Assembly: GCA_905214905.1 (NCBI GenBank) | Contig: CAJMNK010000018.1 | Span: 1 to 31,593, forward strand | Length of the DNA stretch: 31,593 bases | Origin: an uncultured bacterium | GTDB lineage: Bacteria > Actinomycetota > Coriobacteriia > Coriobacteriales > Coriobacteriaceae | Reading direction: 5' to 3' | Shown here: piece by piece, positions 8,218 to 16,250 of the stretch | How the letters are laid out: each line of letters starts with the position of its first letter | Numbering within the stretch: position 1 is the first letter of the stretch | The notes under the pieces: generated by a model | Databases searched by the model: none | The model's input: only the letters and a program-made list of their open reading frames with translations | What the model was told of the DNA's origin: nothing | Position numbers and translations under genes: made by a program

Positions 8218-9198
8218 ATGACAATTACAGCCGATATGACGTTTGGCGAAATCGCGCTCCTTCCTGAGTTCGCTGGCTTTGGCGAGCACCTTATGCTTTG
8301 CCGGCCTTCAACTTGGGAGCGCATGTGGAATAAACCCATCGTGTCTCATATGAATTCTGATGCTAATCCATATGAAACTACTCGCGTTTTGCGTGGATTG
8401 AATCGGATTGTCGAGCTCGTGGATGACGGGAGACAAGTTGCCTACGATATATGGGATGAAACCGACTGCATCCGTGATCCGACTCGACGCAACACGAAAC
8501 TGTTCTTCTTTCCCGGGAGACCCGGGGCTCCCTTTATCATTGCGGTTTCGGGCGGAGGTTATCAGAGCGTTTGTCATCAAATGGAAGGCTTTCCCGTTGC
8601 CCCCGAGCTCAACGATGCGGGCTATAACGTGTTCGTGCTGTCATACAGGGTGAGGGTCGAGCCTTTGATGCCGCGTCCAATCGACGATTTAAATCGAGCT
8701 GTCCGTTTTGTCTTCGAGAATTCAGCGAAATTTAATGTCGCAAAAAGTTATGCAGTTATCGGCTTTTCTGCTGGTGCGCATTTAACTGCCGAGTGGGGGA
8801 CGGACAACAAGGGATTTGCGTCCTACGGATGCGAGGCACCCAAAGCCTTGGTCCTGTGTTATGCACCGATTGATCTTCGTGGCTTTGAGAACGCATCAGA
8901 CAATAGATTTCTTGATTCGGTGTGCGGCGGGGCTGGTCGCGACTCGCTCGATGATTTCTGTATTAATCAGCATGTGTGGGAGCAGTATCCTCCGACATAT
9001 CTTTGGCAATGCGCTGACGATGATATTGTATCGCCCGACAATTATGAAAAGATGGTCGATGCTCTGGATGCAGCTGGAGTACACCATGAGGGAGTCATGT
9101 ATTCAGAAGGGGGGCACGCATTGATGAAGCCCCATGCGCCGGAGACCGACTACTGGTGTATGAGCGTTATTGAGTTTCTTAAAGATTATCTCGACTAG
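8218..9198 (+). CDS. Alpha/beta hydrolase, cytosolic carbohydrate-esterase-like
   Basis: This 326-residue protein has an alpha/beta-hydrolase core of the esterase/lipase type. An oxyanion-hole glycine run is in AVSGGGYQSV, the nucleophile is Ser184 in GFSAGAHL, an acidic residue lies in ADDDIVSP (267-269), and His300 is in GGHALMKP. The form resembles hormone-sensitive-lipase or acetyl-xylan-esterase-like enzymes. There is no signal peptide, so it would act on imported substrates. Position after an EIIBC gene suggests removal of acetyl, malonyl or similar groups from imported glycosides; that substrate is inferred. GGAG lies 9 bases before the ATG. It shares the AT-richer composition of the two genes upstream. 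Confidence 0.85.
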   Translation: MTITADMTFGEIALLPEFAGFGEHLMLCRPSTWERMWNKPIVSHMNSDANPYETTRVLRGLNRIVELVDDGRQVAYDIWDETDCIRDPTRRNTKLFFFPGRPGAPFIIAVSGGGYQSVCHQMEGFPVAPELNDAGYNVFVLSYRVRVEPLMPRPIDDLNRAVRFVFENSAKFNVAKSYAVIGFSAGAHLTAEWGTDNKGFASYGCEAPKALVLCYAPIDLRGFENASDNRFLDSVCGGAGRDSLDDFCINQHVWEQYPPTYLWQCADDDIVSPDNYEKMVDALDAAGVHHEGVMYSEGGHALMKPHAPETDYWCMSVIEFLKDYLD

Positions 9199-9321
9199 GA
9201 AGCTGCATGTCGCTTTTTGAGCGGGTGATTTCGTCATGCAATGTTTTCGGTATTGATCGTGGTCGTGGATGAATGATGTTCTAGAATGTTCATACTGTCA
9301 CATAAACGAACAGGAGCGAAC

Positions 9322-9966
9322 ATGCATATCTACTCTGTATCAGATCCCGAGTTCAAATCCTATGGTCGCGTGTGGGACGACGTGCCGTCCAACCTGACCG
9401 CCCCGCTTGTCGAGGCGCTTGCGGCTACTCCCATTCCCGAGGGCACCAAGTACGTGGCCTCCGCACCCGAGCTCGAGCAGGTTGAGGGTGTCGACACGCT
9501 CGGCCTGCTCATGTACGGCGGCCGTCCGTTCCAGCCGGGCTGGTGCAACGGCCACAACACGCGCCTCAACTGTCTGGAGTATCACCGTGCCAGTGAGTTT
9601 AATTTGGGTGCGCGCGACTTTATTCTGCTGCTGGCCAAGCGCGAGCAAATTGTCGACGGCAAGCTCGACACCGCTCAGGTCAAGGCCTTTCGCGCGCCCG
9701 CCGGCACGCTCGTCGAGGTTTACGCCACCACGCTTCACTACACGCCCTGCATGGTCGACGACGGCGGCTTTCAGGTGATGGTGGCGCTGCCGGCGGGCAC
9801 CAACGGCCCGCGCCCCGAGGCTGCAGCCGACATGCCTGCCGCCGGTGACAGCTACTGCTACTGGAAGGCCGACAAGTGGGTCCTCTGCCACGCCGACAGC
9901 CCCAAGGCGGCCGAGGGCGGCTACGTGGGCCTCGTCGGCAAGAACCTCGACATCGCCTGTGACTAG
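9322..9966 (+). CDS. DUF4867 family protein
   Basis: This 214-residue soluble protein matches what I recall of the DUF4867 family, which is found near sugar-catabolism genes in Firmicutes and Actinobacteria and has a cupin-like or ureidoglycolate-lyase-like feel. Conserved-looking parts are GLLMYGGRPFQPGWCNGHNTR, a CLEYHRASEFNLG segment and APAGTLVEVYATTLHYTPC, which could supply metal-binding His and Glu residues. The function is unknown. The start has CAGGAGCG 6 bases upstream; the longer in-frame start at 9286 lacks a ribosome site. GC content returns to the local high level here, unlike the preceding three genes. Confidence 0.75.
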   Translation: MHIYSVSDPEFKSYGRVWDDVPSNLTAPLVEALAATPIPEGTKYVASAPELEQVEGVDTLGLLMYGGRPFQPGWCNGHNTRLNCLEYHRASEFNLGARDFILLLAKREQIVDGKLDTAQVKAFRAPAGTLVEVYATTLHYTPCMVDDGGFQVMVALPAGTNGPRPEAAADMPAAGDSYCYWKADKWVLCHADSPKAAEGGYVGLVGKNLDIACD

Positions 9967-9974
9967 CATCTTCC

Positions 9975-10031
9975 GTCTCGATTTGTAACATCTAGCGGGC
10001 TAAATCGTCTCTACCTGTTACAGATTTAGAC
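9975..10031. repeat. Hairpin repeat, GTCTCGATCTGTAACA family, copy A
   Basis: GTCTCGATTTGTAACA (9975-9990) and TGTTACAGATTTAGAC (10016-10031) pair at about 13 of 16 positions around a 25-base loop. The same arms appear in copy B 25 bases downstream. Confidence 0.75.
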
Positions 10032-10055
10032 AAACTGCGGGGGGCTGCCCGAAAA

Positions 10056-10111
10056 TCTCGATCTGTAACACCAAGCCCGGTTTTGGCTGCCTACCTGTTG
10101 CAGATCGAGAC
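10056..10111. repeat. Hairpin repeat, GTCTCGATCTGTAACA family, copy B
   Basis: TCTCGATCTGTAACA (10056-10070) pairs with TGTTGCAGATCGAGA (10096-10110) with one mismatch. Loop length matches copy A and the CTACCTGTT context is shared, so the two are tandem copies of one element. Confidence 0.78.
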
Positions 10112-10123
10112 AAACCGTCCCCA

Positions 10124-10158
10124 ACCACCACAAAGGTGCCTGTCCCCTTTGTGGTGGT
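10124..10158. repeat. Hairpin repeat, ACCACCACAAAGG family
   Basis: ACCACCACAAAGG (10124-10136) and CCTTTGTGGTGGT (10146-10158) form a 13-bp perfect stem with loop TGCCTGTCC. A second copy lies at 30471-30507 with the loop inverted (CGACAGGCA). It is the third hairpin in the 344-base gap before the GH1 gene. Confidence 0.85.
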
Positions 10159-10245
10159 GTGGGGCGGCGGTATCAGAAAGTGTCAGACGGGGGCGGCTGC
10201 GGGGCGCCTGTGCGCGAAAAGAAGTGTCGACCTGCGCCGTTGCCG

Positions 10246-10274
10246 TTGAGTAGCGCGCTGCTTACGGGGATACT
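10246..10274 (+). promoter_or_regulatory. Candidate promoter of the GH1 gene
   Basis: TTGAGT (10246-10251), a 17-base spacer and GATACT (10269-10274) give a reasonable sigma-70-type promoter 36 bases before the GH1 start. No RAT-like site or terminator is seen in the short leader. Confidence 0.5.
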
Positions 10275-10310
10275 GAAGCCACGACAAACAGCGTGTGAAA
10301 GGATTGATGC

Positions 10311-11741
10311 ATGGCTTTCCGTAAAGACTTCCTGTGGGGCGGCGCAACGGCTGCCAACCAGTGCGAGGGTGCCTACGACGTGGACGGCCGCGGCCTGGCC
10401 AACGTGGATGTGGCCCCGCACGGCCCCGAGCGCTATGCGGTGGTCTCCGGCCAGCGCAAGATGCTCGACTTCGAGGACGGCTATTACTACCCCGCGCAGA
10501 CCGGCATCGATTTCTATCACCACTACAAGGAGGACATCGCCCTCTTTGCCGAGATGGGCTTTAAGACCTTCCGCATGAGCCTGGCCTGGACCCGCATCTT
10601 CCCCAACGGCGACGAGACTGAGCCCAACGAGGCCGGCCTGGCCTTCTACGAGGACGTGTTCCGCGAGTGTCAGGCGCACGGCATCGAGCCGCTCGTGACC
10701 ATCACGCACTTCGACTGCCCGATTCACCTCATCAAGGAGTACGGCGGCTGGCGCAACCGCAAGCTCATCGACTTCTACAAGAACCTCGCGACCACGATCT
10801 TCACCCGCTACAAGGGCCTGGTAAAGTACTGGCTTACCTTCAACGAGATCAATATGATCTTGCACCTGCCGTTTATGGGTGCCGGTCTGGTCTTTGAGGA
10901 GGGCGAGAACAAGGAGGCCGTCGAGTACCTGGCCGCCCACAACGAGCTCGTCGCCAGCGCTTGGGCAACCAAGATCGCTCACGAGATCGACCCTGAGGTC
11001 AAGATCGGTTGCATGCTTGCCGCAGGTAGCTACTACCCCTACAGCTGCCGTCCGGGCGATGTGCGCCAGGCGCAGATTGACAACCAGAGCAACTATTTCT
11101 TCGTCGACGTTCAGAGCCGCGGTTACTACCCGGCCTATGCCGTCAAGAAGCTCGAGCGTCTGGGCATCGATGTGGGCATGACGGACGAGGACCGAGAGAT
11201 CCTGGCCGCCAACACCGTCGACTTCATCAGCTTTAGCTATTACAGCACCCGTTGCTCCGCCGGTGCCGATAACCCCGATGTCGAGCGCACCCAGGGCAAC
11301 GCCTTCGCCGGCGCCAAGAACCCCTACCTGCAGGAGAGCCAGTGGGGCTGGGCCATCGATCCGCTGGGCTTCCGCATCACCCTCAACGACCTGTACGACC
11401 GTTATCAGAAGCCGCTGTTTGTGGTCGAGAACGGCCTGGGCGCCAAGGATGTTGTCGAGGAGGATGGCTCCATCAACGACGACTACCGTATCGACTACCT
11501 GCGCCAGCATATCGCCGCGATGCGCGATGCGGTGACCGAGGACGGCGTTGACCTGCTGGGCTACACCACCTGGGGCCCGATCGACCTGGTGTCTGCCGGC
11601 ACGGGCGAGATGTCCAAGCGCTACGGCTTTATCTATGTCGACCGCGATGATGCGGGCAACGGCACCCTCAAGCGTTCCAAAAAGAAGAGCTTTCACTGGT
11701 ACAAGCATGTCATTGAAACGAATGGTGAGGATCTGTCCTAA
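10311..11741 (+). CDS. GH1 6-phospho-beta-glucosidase
   Basis: This 476-residue GH1 enzyme hydrolyses 6-phosphorylated beta-glucosides brought in by PTS permeases, releasing glucose 6-phosphate in the cytosol. It starts with the family signature FRKDFLWGGATAANQCEGA. The acid/base is Glu179 in TFNEIN and the nucleophile is Glu373 in VVENG. The SKRYGFIYVD block near the C-terminus fits the phosphate-binding loop of 6-phospho enzymes rather than plain beta-glucosidases. GAAAGGA lies upstream of the ATG. It is monocistronic, with its own promoter and a strong terminator. The two EIIBC permeases in the window are candidate suppliers of its substrates. Confidence 0.95.
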   Translation: MAFRKDFLWGGATAANQCEGAYDVDGRGLANVDVAPHGPERYAVVSGQRKMLDFEDGYYYPAQTGIDFYHHYKEDIALFAEMGFKTFRMSLAWTRIFPNGDETEPNEAGLAFYEDVFRECQAHGIEPLVTITHFDCPIHLIKEYGGWRNRKLIDFYKNLATTIFTRYKGLVKYWLTFNEINMILHLPFMGAGLVFEEGENKEAVEYLAAHNELVASAWATKIAHEIDPEVKIGCMLAAGSYYPYSCRPGDVRQAQIDNQSNYFFVDVQSRGYYPAYAVKKLERLGIDVGMTDEDREILAANTVDFISFSYYSTRCSAGADNPDVERTQGNAFAGAKNPYLQESQWGWAIDPLGFRITLNDLYDRYQKPLFVVENGLGAKDVVEEDGSINDDYRIDYLRQHIAAMRDAVTEDGVDLLGYTTWGPIDLVSAGTGEMSKRYGFIYVDRDDAGNGTLKRSKKKSFHWYKHVIETNGEDLS

Positions 11742-11777
11742 GGAAGCCGAGACACTCAACTTCAGAGTTTCCTAACC

Positions 11778-11820
11778 AAAACGCCCGGCGAGCAGTTAAT
11801 GCCCGCCGGGCGTTTTGTTA
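11778..11820 (+). terminator. Terminator of the GH1 gene
   Basis: A 13-bp perfect stem (AAAACGCCCGGCG, 11778-11790, with its complement at 11804-11816) is followed by GTTA. The four T of the right arm and next bases serve as the T tract. Confidence 0.9.
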
Positions 11821-11833
11821 AAAGAAGTGAAAG

Positions 11834-11864
11834 CACTCATTGGGGACGTACTTAAATGAGTGCC
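11834..11864. repeat. Hairpin repeat, ACTCATT/AATGAGT family, copy 1
   Basis: GCACTCATT (11834-11842) and AATGAGTGC (11856-11864) form a 9-bp stem with loop GGGGACGTACTTA. Other copies are at 20670-20696, 20703-20729 (inverted) and 27533-27561; a degenerate one lies near 11949-11975. Confidence 0.85.
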
Positions 11865-11873
11865 CGCAGAATG

Positions 11874-11937
11874 AGAGTGGATAATCTCCCGTTTTTAGCC
11901 TGTTTGTGGGCTCAAAGTGGGAGATTATCCACTCTCG
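11874..11937. repeat. Long hairpin repeat, GAGAGTGGATAATCTCCC family, copy 1
   Basis: An 18-bp perfect inverted repeat (11874-11891 with 11920-11937) encloses a 28-base loop. A second copy is at 20741-20803, in the same order after an ACTCATT element, so the two elements form a composite repeat of about 100 bases present twice. Confidence 0.88.
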
Positions 11938-12143
11938 TCATTGGTAGTCATTGGGGACGCTCTTAAACGACTAGTCGCTGGCGACGTCCCTCGCCGTCGG
12001 CGGATTTTGGGACATGTGGCCCGCTTTTTGGGCCCGCCTGTCGGTACACTAAAAGGACTATGGGTACCCGCGAGCGACATATCGGCCACGCGACCGCCCG
12101 ATCCGCGCCCGTGGCGGATCTTAGGGGCGGCAGGCTCTTCGCC

Positions 12144-13943
12144 ATGCCGCGATTCCTTGTTGGCATAACACATCGGGTGTACCGTCACCGCGTCTTTGCT
12201 ATCGCCGGCGCCATCACCGCGCTGTTCCTCATGGTTTTGGCAGTCTTGCCGGCGCTGTTCGCCTTCGACCCCAAACTTTCTAACGCCGTGCCCGCCTATA
12301 GCGAGGTGTCCAAAGAGGTCGTGGATGCGCTCGTCCACTCGAGCTCTCTCCCGCTGCTTGTCGCCGCAATTATATTTTCGATCTGGGGCGTATCGGTCTA
12401 TCTGCGCTGTTTGGACTATGTGTTGCGCCGCCGTCTTGTTGCCGTCGCTACCATCTGCGCCCTGTGGATGATCGAGGTCATCCTCAAATATAAGTCGTTC
12501 ACGCCGTTCTATGCCACCGTGCTGTGGTACCTGTACTACGTGCCCATGACGCTCATTCCGCTGCTCTACCAGTTGTGTGGTCTGCGCCTTGCGGGTCTGG
12601 AGCAACACCGCCTGGGTCGCCGCTACTGCGCTGCGCTTTGGATTGTGGCTATCCTGCTTATCGGATTTGTGCTCACCAACGATTTTCACCAGCAGGTCTT
12701 CCACTTTGACCGTACAAGCGACACCTGGAGCAACGATTACACATATGGTTGGGGCTACGGTACCGTTCTGGTATGGACAGCCTTTAACTTCGTTGCCTTT
12801 TTTATCCTGGTGGGCCGGTCCTCGTCCTTTCGCATCCAGCGTTTCTCGGGCACGGCGGCGCTCGTACTGCTGGGTGGCGCATTCTTTGCCATCTCGTATG
12901 CTCTGCGCGTGCCCTGGGCATGGAGGCTCAACTTTTCGCTCGTCTATTGCGTCCTGTGCGTGGTGGCGATGGAAATCTGTCTCGATTGCGGTGTCATTCC
13001 GTCATATCACGACATTGCTGGCATCTTCGATACCTTGCCGCTCGACCTCAAAGTTCTAACGCGCGACCTGCAGGAAGTCTATGCCACACCGGTGTCAAAG
13101 CCAATGCCGGCGGGCGTGTGCGAAGAGCTGCGGGCCCAGGAACACGGGCATGCCCATGCCTTTGCCGTGGCGTCCGATCCCGATGTAATGTACCGTGCCT
13201 TTCCACTGCTGGGCGGATCGGCCCTGCTTGCCCAGGACGTCTCGGAGCTCAACGAGCTCAATCGCGAGCTGGCGCATCGTCGCATGGAGCTGCAGCGCCA
13301 AAACGAGCTGCTCGCCGCCGACTACGACCTTAAGACGCATCTGGCAGATCAAGAGGCCGAGACCTTGCTGGTCCAAGACGTGGACCAGGCGCTTGCCCGC
13401 GCGTTCGAAGAGATGTACGACCTGCTGAGCTCGCTGCCACCGTTGACCGACGAGGCGTCTTCACACGAGCGTTACCGTATGCTGCAGCGCGCCAAGATGC
13501 TCGTCGCCTATTGCAAGCGCAAAGGGTCGCTCACGTTGGCGCAGCACGGGGAGAGCGGTTTTGATCGCGACCGCATTCAACTCATTGCCAATGAGCTCGC
13601 AAGCGACCTGCGCACCATCGATGTCGATTGCGCTTCGATTATCGCCATACGGCGCCCGATGCACGCCAGTACGGTAAGCGCCCTGTACGACTGCGTGTAT
13701 GACTTTGCGTTTTTTGCCTACACCACCGACCATCCGGCGCTTATGTATCACTTGGGCGACCATGACCGGTGCAGTGTCGAGCTGCGCGCCACGCTTTTTT
13801 CCAACGATGATGAAGATCTTTCGCAGACGCCCGCTGCGCAAGAGCTCGAAAGCGCTCTGCAAGGGCGCAACGTGGCATACCGCCTTGAGGGCGAGCCCGG
13901 CCAGCTGCGCATGATCGTCTTGATGCCGAGGGCGGGTGAGTGA
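12144..13943 (+). CDS. 7TM sensor protein with degenerate histidine-kinase-like C-terminus
   Basis: The first third of this 599-residue protein has seven to eight predicted membrane segments (about residues 15-275), matching the 7TM sensor domain of some histidine kinases. A region of about 70 residues follows, then a coiled coil (ELNELNRELAHRRMELQRQN and on), then a C-terminal domain with the layout of a kinase. I see no phospho-acceptor motif of the H-D or H-E type, no N box and no glycine-rich G boxes, so it probably cannot phosphorylate. It is followed directly by an intact kinase and regulator, so it may sense a signal and act through them. I chose 12144 because the 28 extra residues from the ATG at 12060 use rare codons and TACACT at 12043 could be a -10 box; 12060 remains possible. 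Confidence 0.75.
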   Translation: MPRFLVGITHRVYRHRVFAIAGAITALFLMVLAVLPALFAFDPKLSNAVPAYSEVSKEVVDALVHSSSLPLLVAAIIFSIWGVSVYLRCLDYVLRRRLVAVATICALWMIEVILKYKSFTPFYATVLWYLYYVPMTLIPLLYQLCGLRLAGLEQHRLGRRYCAALWIVAILLIGFVLTNDFHQQVFHFDRTSDTWSNDYTYGWGYGTVLVWTAFNFVAFFILVGRSSSFRIQRFSGTAALVLLGGAFFAISYALRVPWAWRLNFSLVYCVLCVVAMEICLDCGVIPSYHDIAGIFDTLPLDLKVLTRDLQEVYATPVSKPMPAGVCEELRAQEHGHAHAFAVASDPDVMYRAFPLLGGSALLAQDVSELNELNRELAHRRMELQRQNELLAADYDLKTHLADQEAETLLVQDVDQALARAFEEMYDLLSSLPPLTDEASSHERYRMLQRAKMLVAYCKRKGSLTLAQHGESGFDRDRIQLIANELASDLRTIDVDCASIIAIRRPMHASTVSALYDCVYDFAFFAYTTDHPALMYHLGDHDRCSVELRATLFSNDDEDLSQTPAAQELESALQGRNVAYRLEGEPGQLRMIVLMPRAGE

Positions 13944-13945
13944 CG

Positions 13946-15439
13946 ATGCAGATTTCGTTCATCCTTCCCCAAATCGTTGCGCTCGATGTTATCTTTGCCC
14001 TGGCTGCGTGTCTGCAGATGATCCACGTCCCGCTCATCGCATCGCGCCGCTCGTCCTATAACCGTAAGGTGATTTGCGCCTACGAGACGAGCCTTGTGCT
14101 TCACCTGATGATTTCGGCGCTCATCTTATTCGCGTCGTCTGGCTCGTATCTGGTGGCGCCGCTTGACGTTTGCGCCAGGGCAATGGGCGGAGTGCTGTGG
14201 CTCAATGCCGCGATCTTTGCCTATGGCGTGGTCCTTATGGTGCACTATCGTCGCCCTGTCATGCTGGCCGAGCTGCTGCTTGTTGGCGCCGTGACACCGC
14301 CGGTGGTTTTTGCCATGGGCTCGGTGTGGGCCGTTGTCCTTATCGCAGAGGGAGCGTTCTTCCTGTTCCGTTCCGTCGCGGCGCTCTTGATGGACGTCCG
14401 TAACCGCCAGGAGGATATCACCGCGTTCTCGACGATCGAAACCATCAACGTGATTCCCGTGGGCATCCTGTATCTGGACTCGAGGGGCCGTCCACTGCTC
14501 ATGAACCGCTGCATGCGCAAAAACCTGGTGGAGCTTCATATGCCCACCGACCTAGGCGATATGAGCGGTACATGGAACGACCTGCGCAAGCTCAGCATGC
14601 AAATGCCCGGAGGCGGTAAGAACAGCGTGCGGATCAACCTGGACCGCTTTGGTGAGGCGCGTGCGGTGGTCGAGGTTTCTCCCGCCGAGATTCGCCTGTT
14701 TGTGTGCGATGGCGTTATGGTCTCGGGCCGTTCGTTCGAGCGCATAATCGGTCTGGATGTGACAGAGTATGCGCATGCGCATGACCGCCTGGCGCAGGCC
14801 AACCACCTGCTTGAGCTTGCGGGCCAAGAGCTCCAGGCCCAGATCGAAGAAGTCAAAAAGGTTGCCGACAATGCGGCCTACCTGCGCATGCGTTCCCGCG
14901 TGCACGATGTGATCGGCCAGCGCCTGTCCATCCTCCATCGCTATTTGGAGGAGGGGCGCCTGGATGACGAGTCACTCGAGCAGATCGACCCGCTGCTGCG
15001 CTCAATCGCTGCCGATCTGCGCAGCGGGGGCGACACCGAACCGGCAGAGCAACTGGGCGATATCGTCCATGCCTTTGGCCTGGTGAGCGTGCAGATCGAT
15101 GTGGAGGGCGAGCTGCCAAGCGACGTGCGTGTCGCGGCAGCCTTTTTGCAGATTATCCGCGAAGCCTCGACCAATGCCACCAAGCATGCGCAGGCGCATC
15201 GGGTCCATGTGCGCTTGTGGCAGGAGGGGACGGATGCTGACGCCGTCGCGCACATGACGATTTCTAACGACGGGTCCCCGGCCCCCGTATCGTATCGCGA
15301 GGGAACGGGTATCCCAGGTATGAGGCATGTCGCGCAAGATCTGGGTGGCAGCCTAGAGGTCCACGCCACCCCGCCCTTTACGCTTACGGTATCCATTCCG
15401 CTTAACGCCAACGACACGTCCCAAAGGAGAAACTCATGA
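13946..15439 (+). CDS. Membrane histidine kinase, HisKA_3 (NarX/DegS-like) type
   Basis: This 497-residue kinase has about six N-terminal membrane segments (to about residue 155), a PAS-like region with IPVGILYLDSRGRP, a coiled coil, and a HisKA_3 dimerisation domain whose phospho-acceptor is His320 in RSRVHDVIGQRL. The ATPase domain shows an N box (REASTNATKHA), NDGS and GTGIPGMRH glycine boxes. It should phosphorylate the LuxR-type regulator encoded next, whose start overlaps its stop (ATGA). The ATG at 13946 follows the previous stop by two bases; a GTG at 13940 would overlap it and is an alternative. The ligand is unknown. Confidence 0.9.
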   Translation: MQISFILPQIVALDVIFALAACLQMIHVPLIASRRSSYNRKVICAYETSLVLHLMISALILFASSGSYLVAPLDVCARAMGGVLWLNAAIFAYGVVLMVHYRRPVMLAELLLVGAVTPPVVFAMGSVWAVVLIAEGAFFLFRSVAALLMDVRNRQEDITAFSTIETINVIPVGILYLDSRGRPLLMNRCMRKNLVELHMPTDLGDMSGTWNDLRKLSMQMPGGGKNSVRINLDRFGEARAVVEVSPAEIRLFVCDGVMVSGRSFERIIGLDVTEYAHAHDRLAQANHLLELAGQELQAQIEEVKKVADNAAYLRMRSRVHDVIGQRLSILHRYLEEGRLDDESLEQIDPLLRSIAADLRSGGDTEPAEQLGDIVHAFGLVSVQIDVEGELPSDVRVAAAFLQIIREASTNATKHAQAHRVHVRLWQEGTDADAVAHMTISNDGSPAPVSYREGTGIPGMRHVAQDLGGSLEVHATPPFTLTVSIPLNANDTSQRRNS

Positions 15440-16059
15440 TCCGCGTGTTAATTGTCGAAGATCAGGCCATCCTGCGCGAGAGCCTGGCGCGCTCCGTTGG
15501 CGACCAGCCCGATATGACTGTCGTTGCCGCGATCGCCGATGCCTCCGAGGCCTTGGGTGTCGCGCTCAAGGAGCGCCCGGACATGATACTGATGGACGTG
15601 TGCACCGAACACGATTCAAACGGCATCGTGGCGGCGGCACGCATCAAGGAGCAGCTGCCCGAGTGTCGCATCATTATCATGACAGGCATGCCCGAGATCA
15701 CCTTTGTCGATCAGGCCCGCGAGGCGGGCGTCGATAGCTTTGTGTACAAGAACGTCGGTATCGACGAGCTGTTCGCCGTGATGCGCTCCACGTTGGCTGG
15801 CTACTGCACGTTTCCCAAGCCGCCCGAGAGCATTTTTTCGGGCACGGCAGCCCTCGACGATGTCGAGCTATCGATTTTGCGCCTTGCCTGCGAGGGCAAA
15901 AGTCGTCGCGAGATCGCGGCCGAGCTGTTTATGAGTGAGGGCACCATCAAGCGCCGCATCTCGGAGATCCTGAGCAAGACCGGCTACGACAACATCATGC
16001 GCCTGGCCGTGCATGCGGTGACCGAGGGCAGCATCGTTCCCAACATGGAGCGCCCGTAA
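15436..16059 (+). CDS. LuxR/NarL-family response regulator
   Basis: This 207-residue protein has a receiver domain (1-120) with acidic pocket Glu8-Asp9, phospho-acceptor Asp54 in LMDV, Thr83 and Lys105, followed by a LuxR-type helix-turn-helix (about 140-200; GKSRREIAAELFMSEGTIKRRI). The four-base ATGA overlap with the kinase gene indicates coupled translation. The usual recognition-helix form is GTVKNHV or similar; here it is GTIKRRI, a modest departure. The targets are unknown; autoregulation of this operon is a reasonable guess. Confidence 0.95.
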   Translation: MIRVLIVEDQAILRESLARSVGDQPDMTVVAAIADASEALGVALKERPDMILMDVCTEHDSNGIVAAARIKEQLPECRIIIMTGMPEITFVDQAREAGVDSFVYKNVGIDELFAVMRSTLAGYCTFPKPPESIFSGTAALDDVELSILRLACEGKSRREIAAELFMSEGTIKRRISEILSKTGYDNIMRLAVHAVTEGSIVPNMERP

Positions 16060-16095
16060 TCGATGCGCTCACCCGTGTTCCGGCACCGCAAAGAT

Positions 16096-16136
16096 AGGCC
16101 GCCCACCGTTTCGCATCTAAAAACGGCGGGCGGCCT
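16096..16136. terminator. Terminator of the sensor-kinase operon
   Basis: A 16-bp stem (16096-16111 with 16121-16136, one G-T pair) lies 36 bases after the response regulator stop. The T tract after it is weak (GCTTGT). Confidence 0.7.
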
Positions 16137-16169
16137 GCTTGTATGGGCAGTGCTGTCGGCATAAAGCGG

Positions 16170-16200
16170 CGGGGCCGCAGGATCATCTCCTGCGGCCCCG
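16170..16200. terminator. Terminator between convergent operons, for the minus-strand lipoprotein operon
   Basis: A 13-bp perfect GC-rich stem (16170-16182 with 16188-16200) sits 50 bases beyond the end of the minus-strand lipoprotein gene. On the minus strand it is followed by CCGCTTTAT. With the hairpin at 16096 it separates convergent transcripts. Confidence 0.7.
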
Positions 16201-16250
16201 TCTGGTGTGCGCGGATGTGTCCGCCAATCCGCGGCTGTCGTGGTCTACCG

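Noticed and set aside
9975..10158. CRISPR array
   Set aside because: The repeated units are inverted-repeat hairpins with different stems and there are no regular unique spacers or cas genes.
10173..11759. 528-residue minus-strand ORF opposite the GH1 gene
   Set aside because: It is antisense to a clear GH1 gene with catalytic residues, and its Val/Ala/Asp-rich translation is typical of GC-rich antisense frames.
12060..12143. 28-residue N-terminal extension of the 7TM protein
   Set aside because: The codons are unlike the rest of the gene (CGA, AGG) and AAGGA lies only 2 bases before the ATG; kept only as an alternative start.
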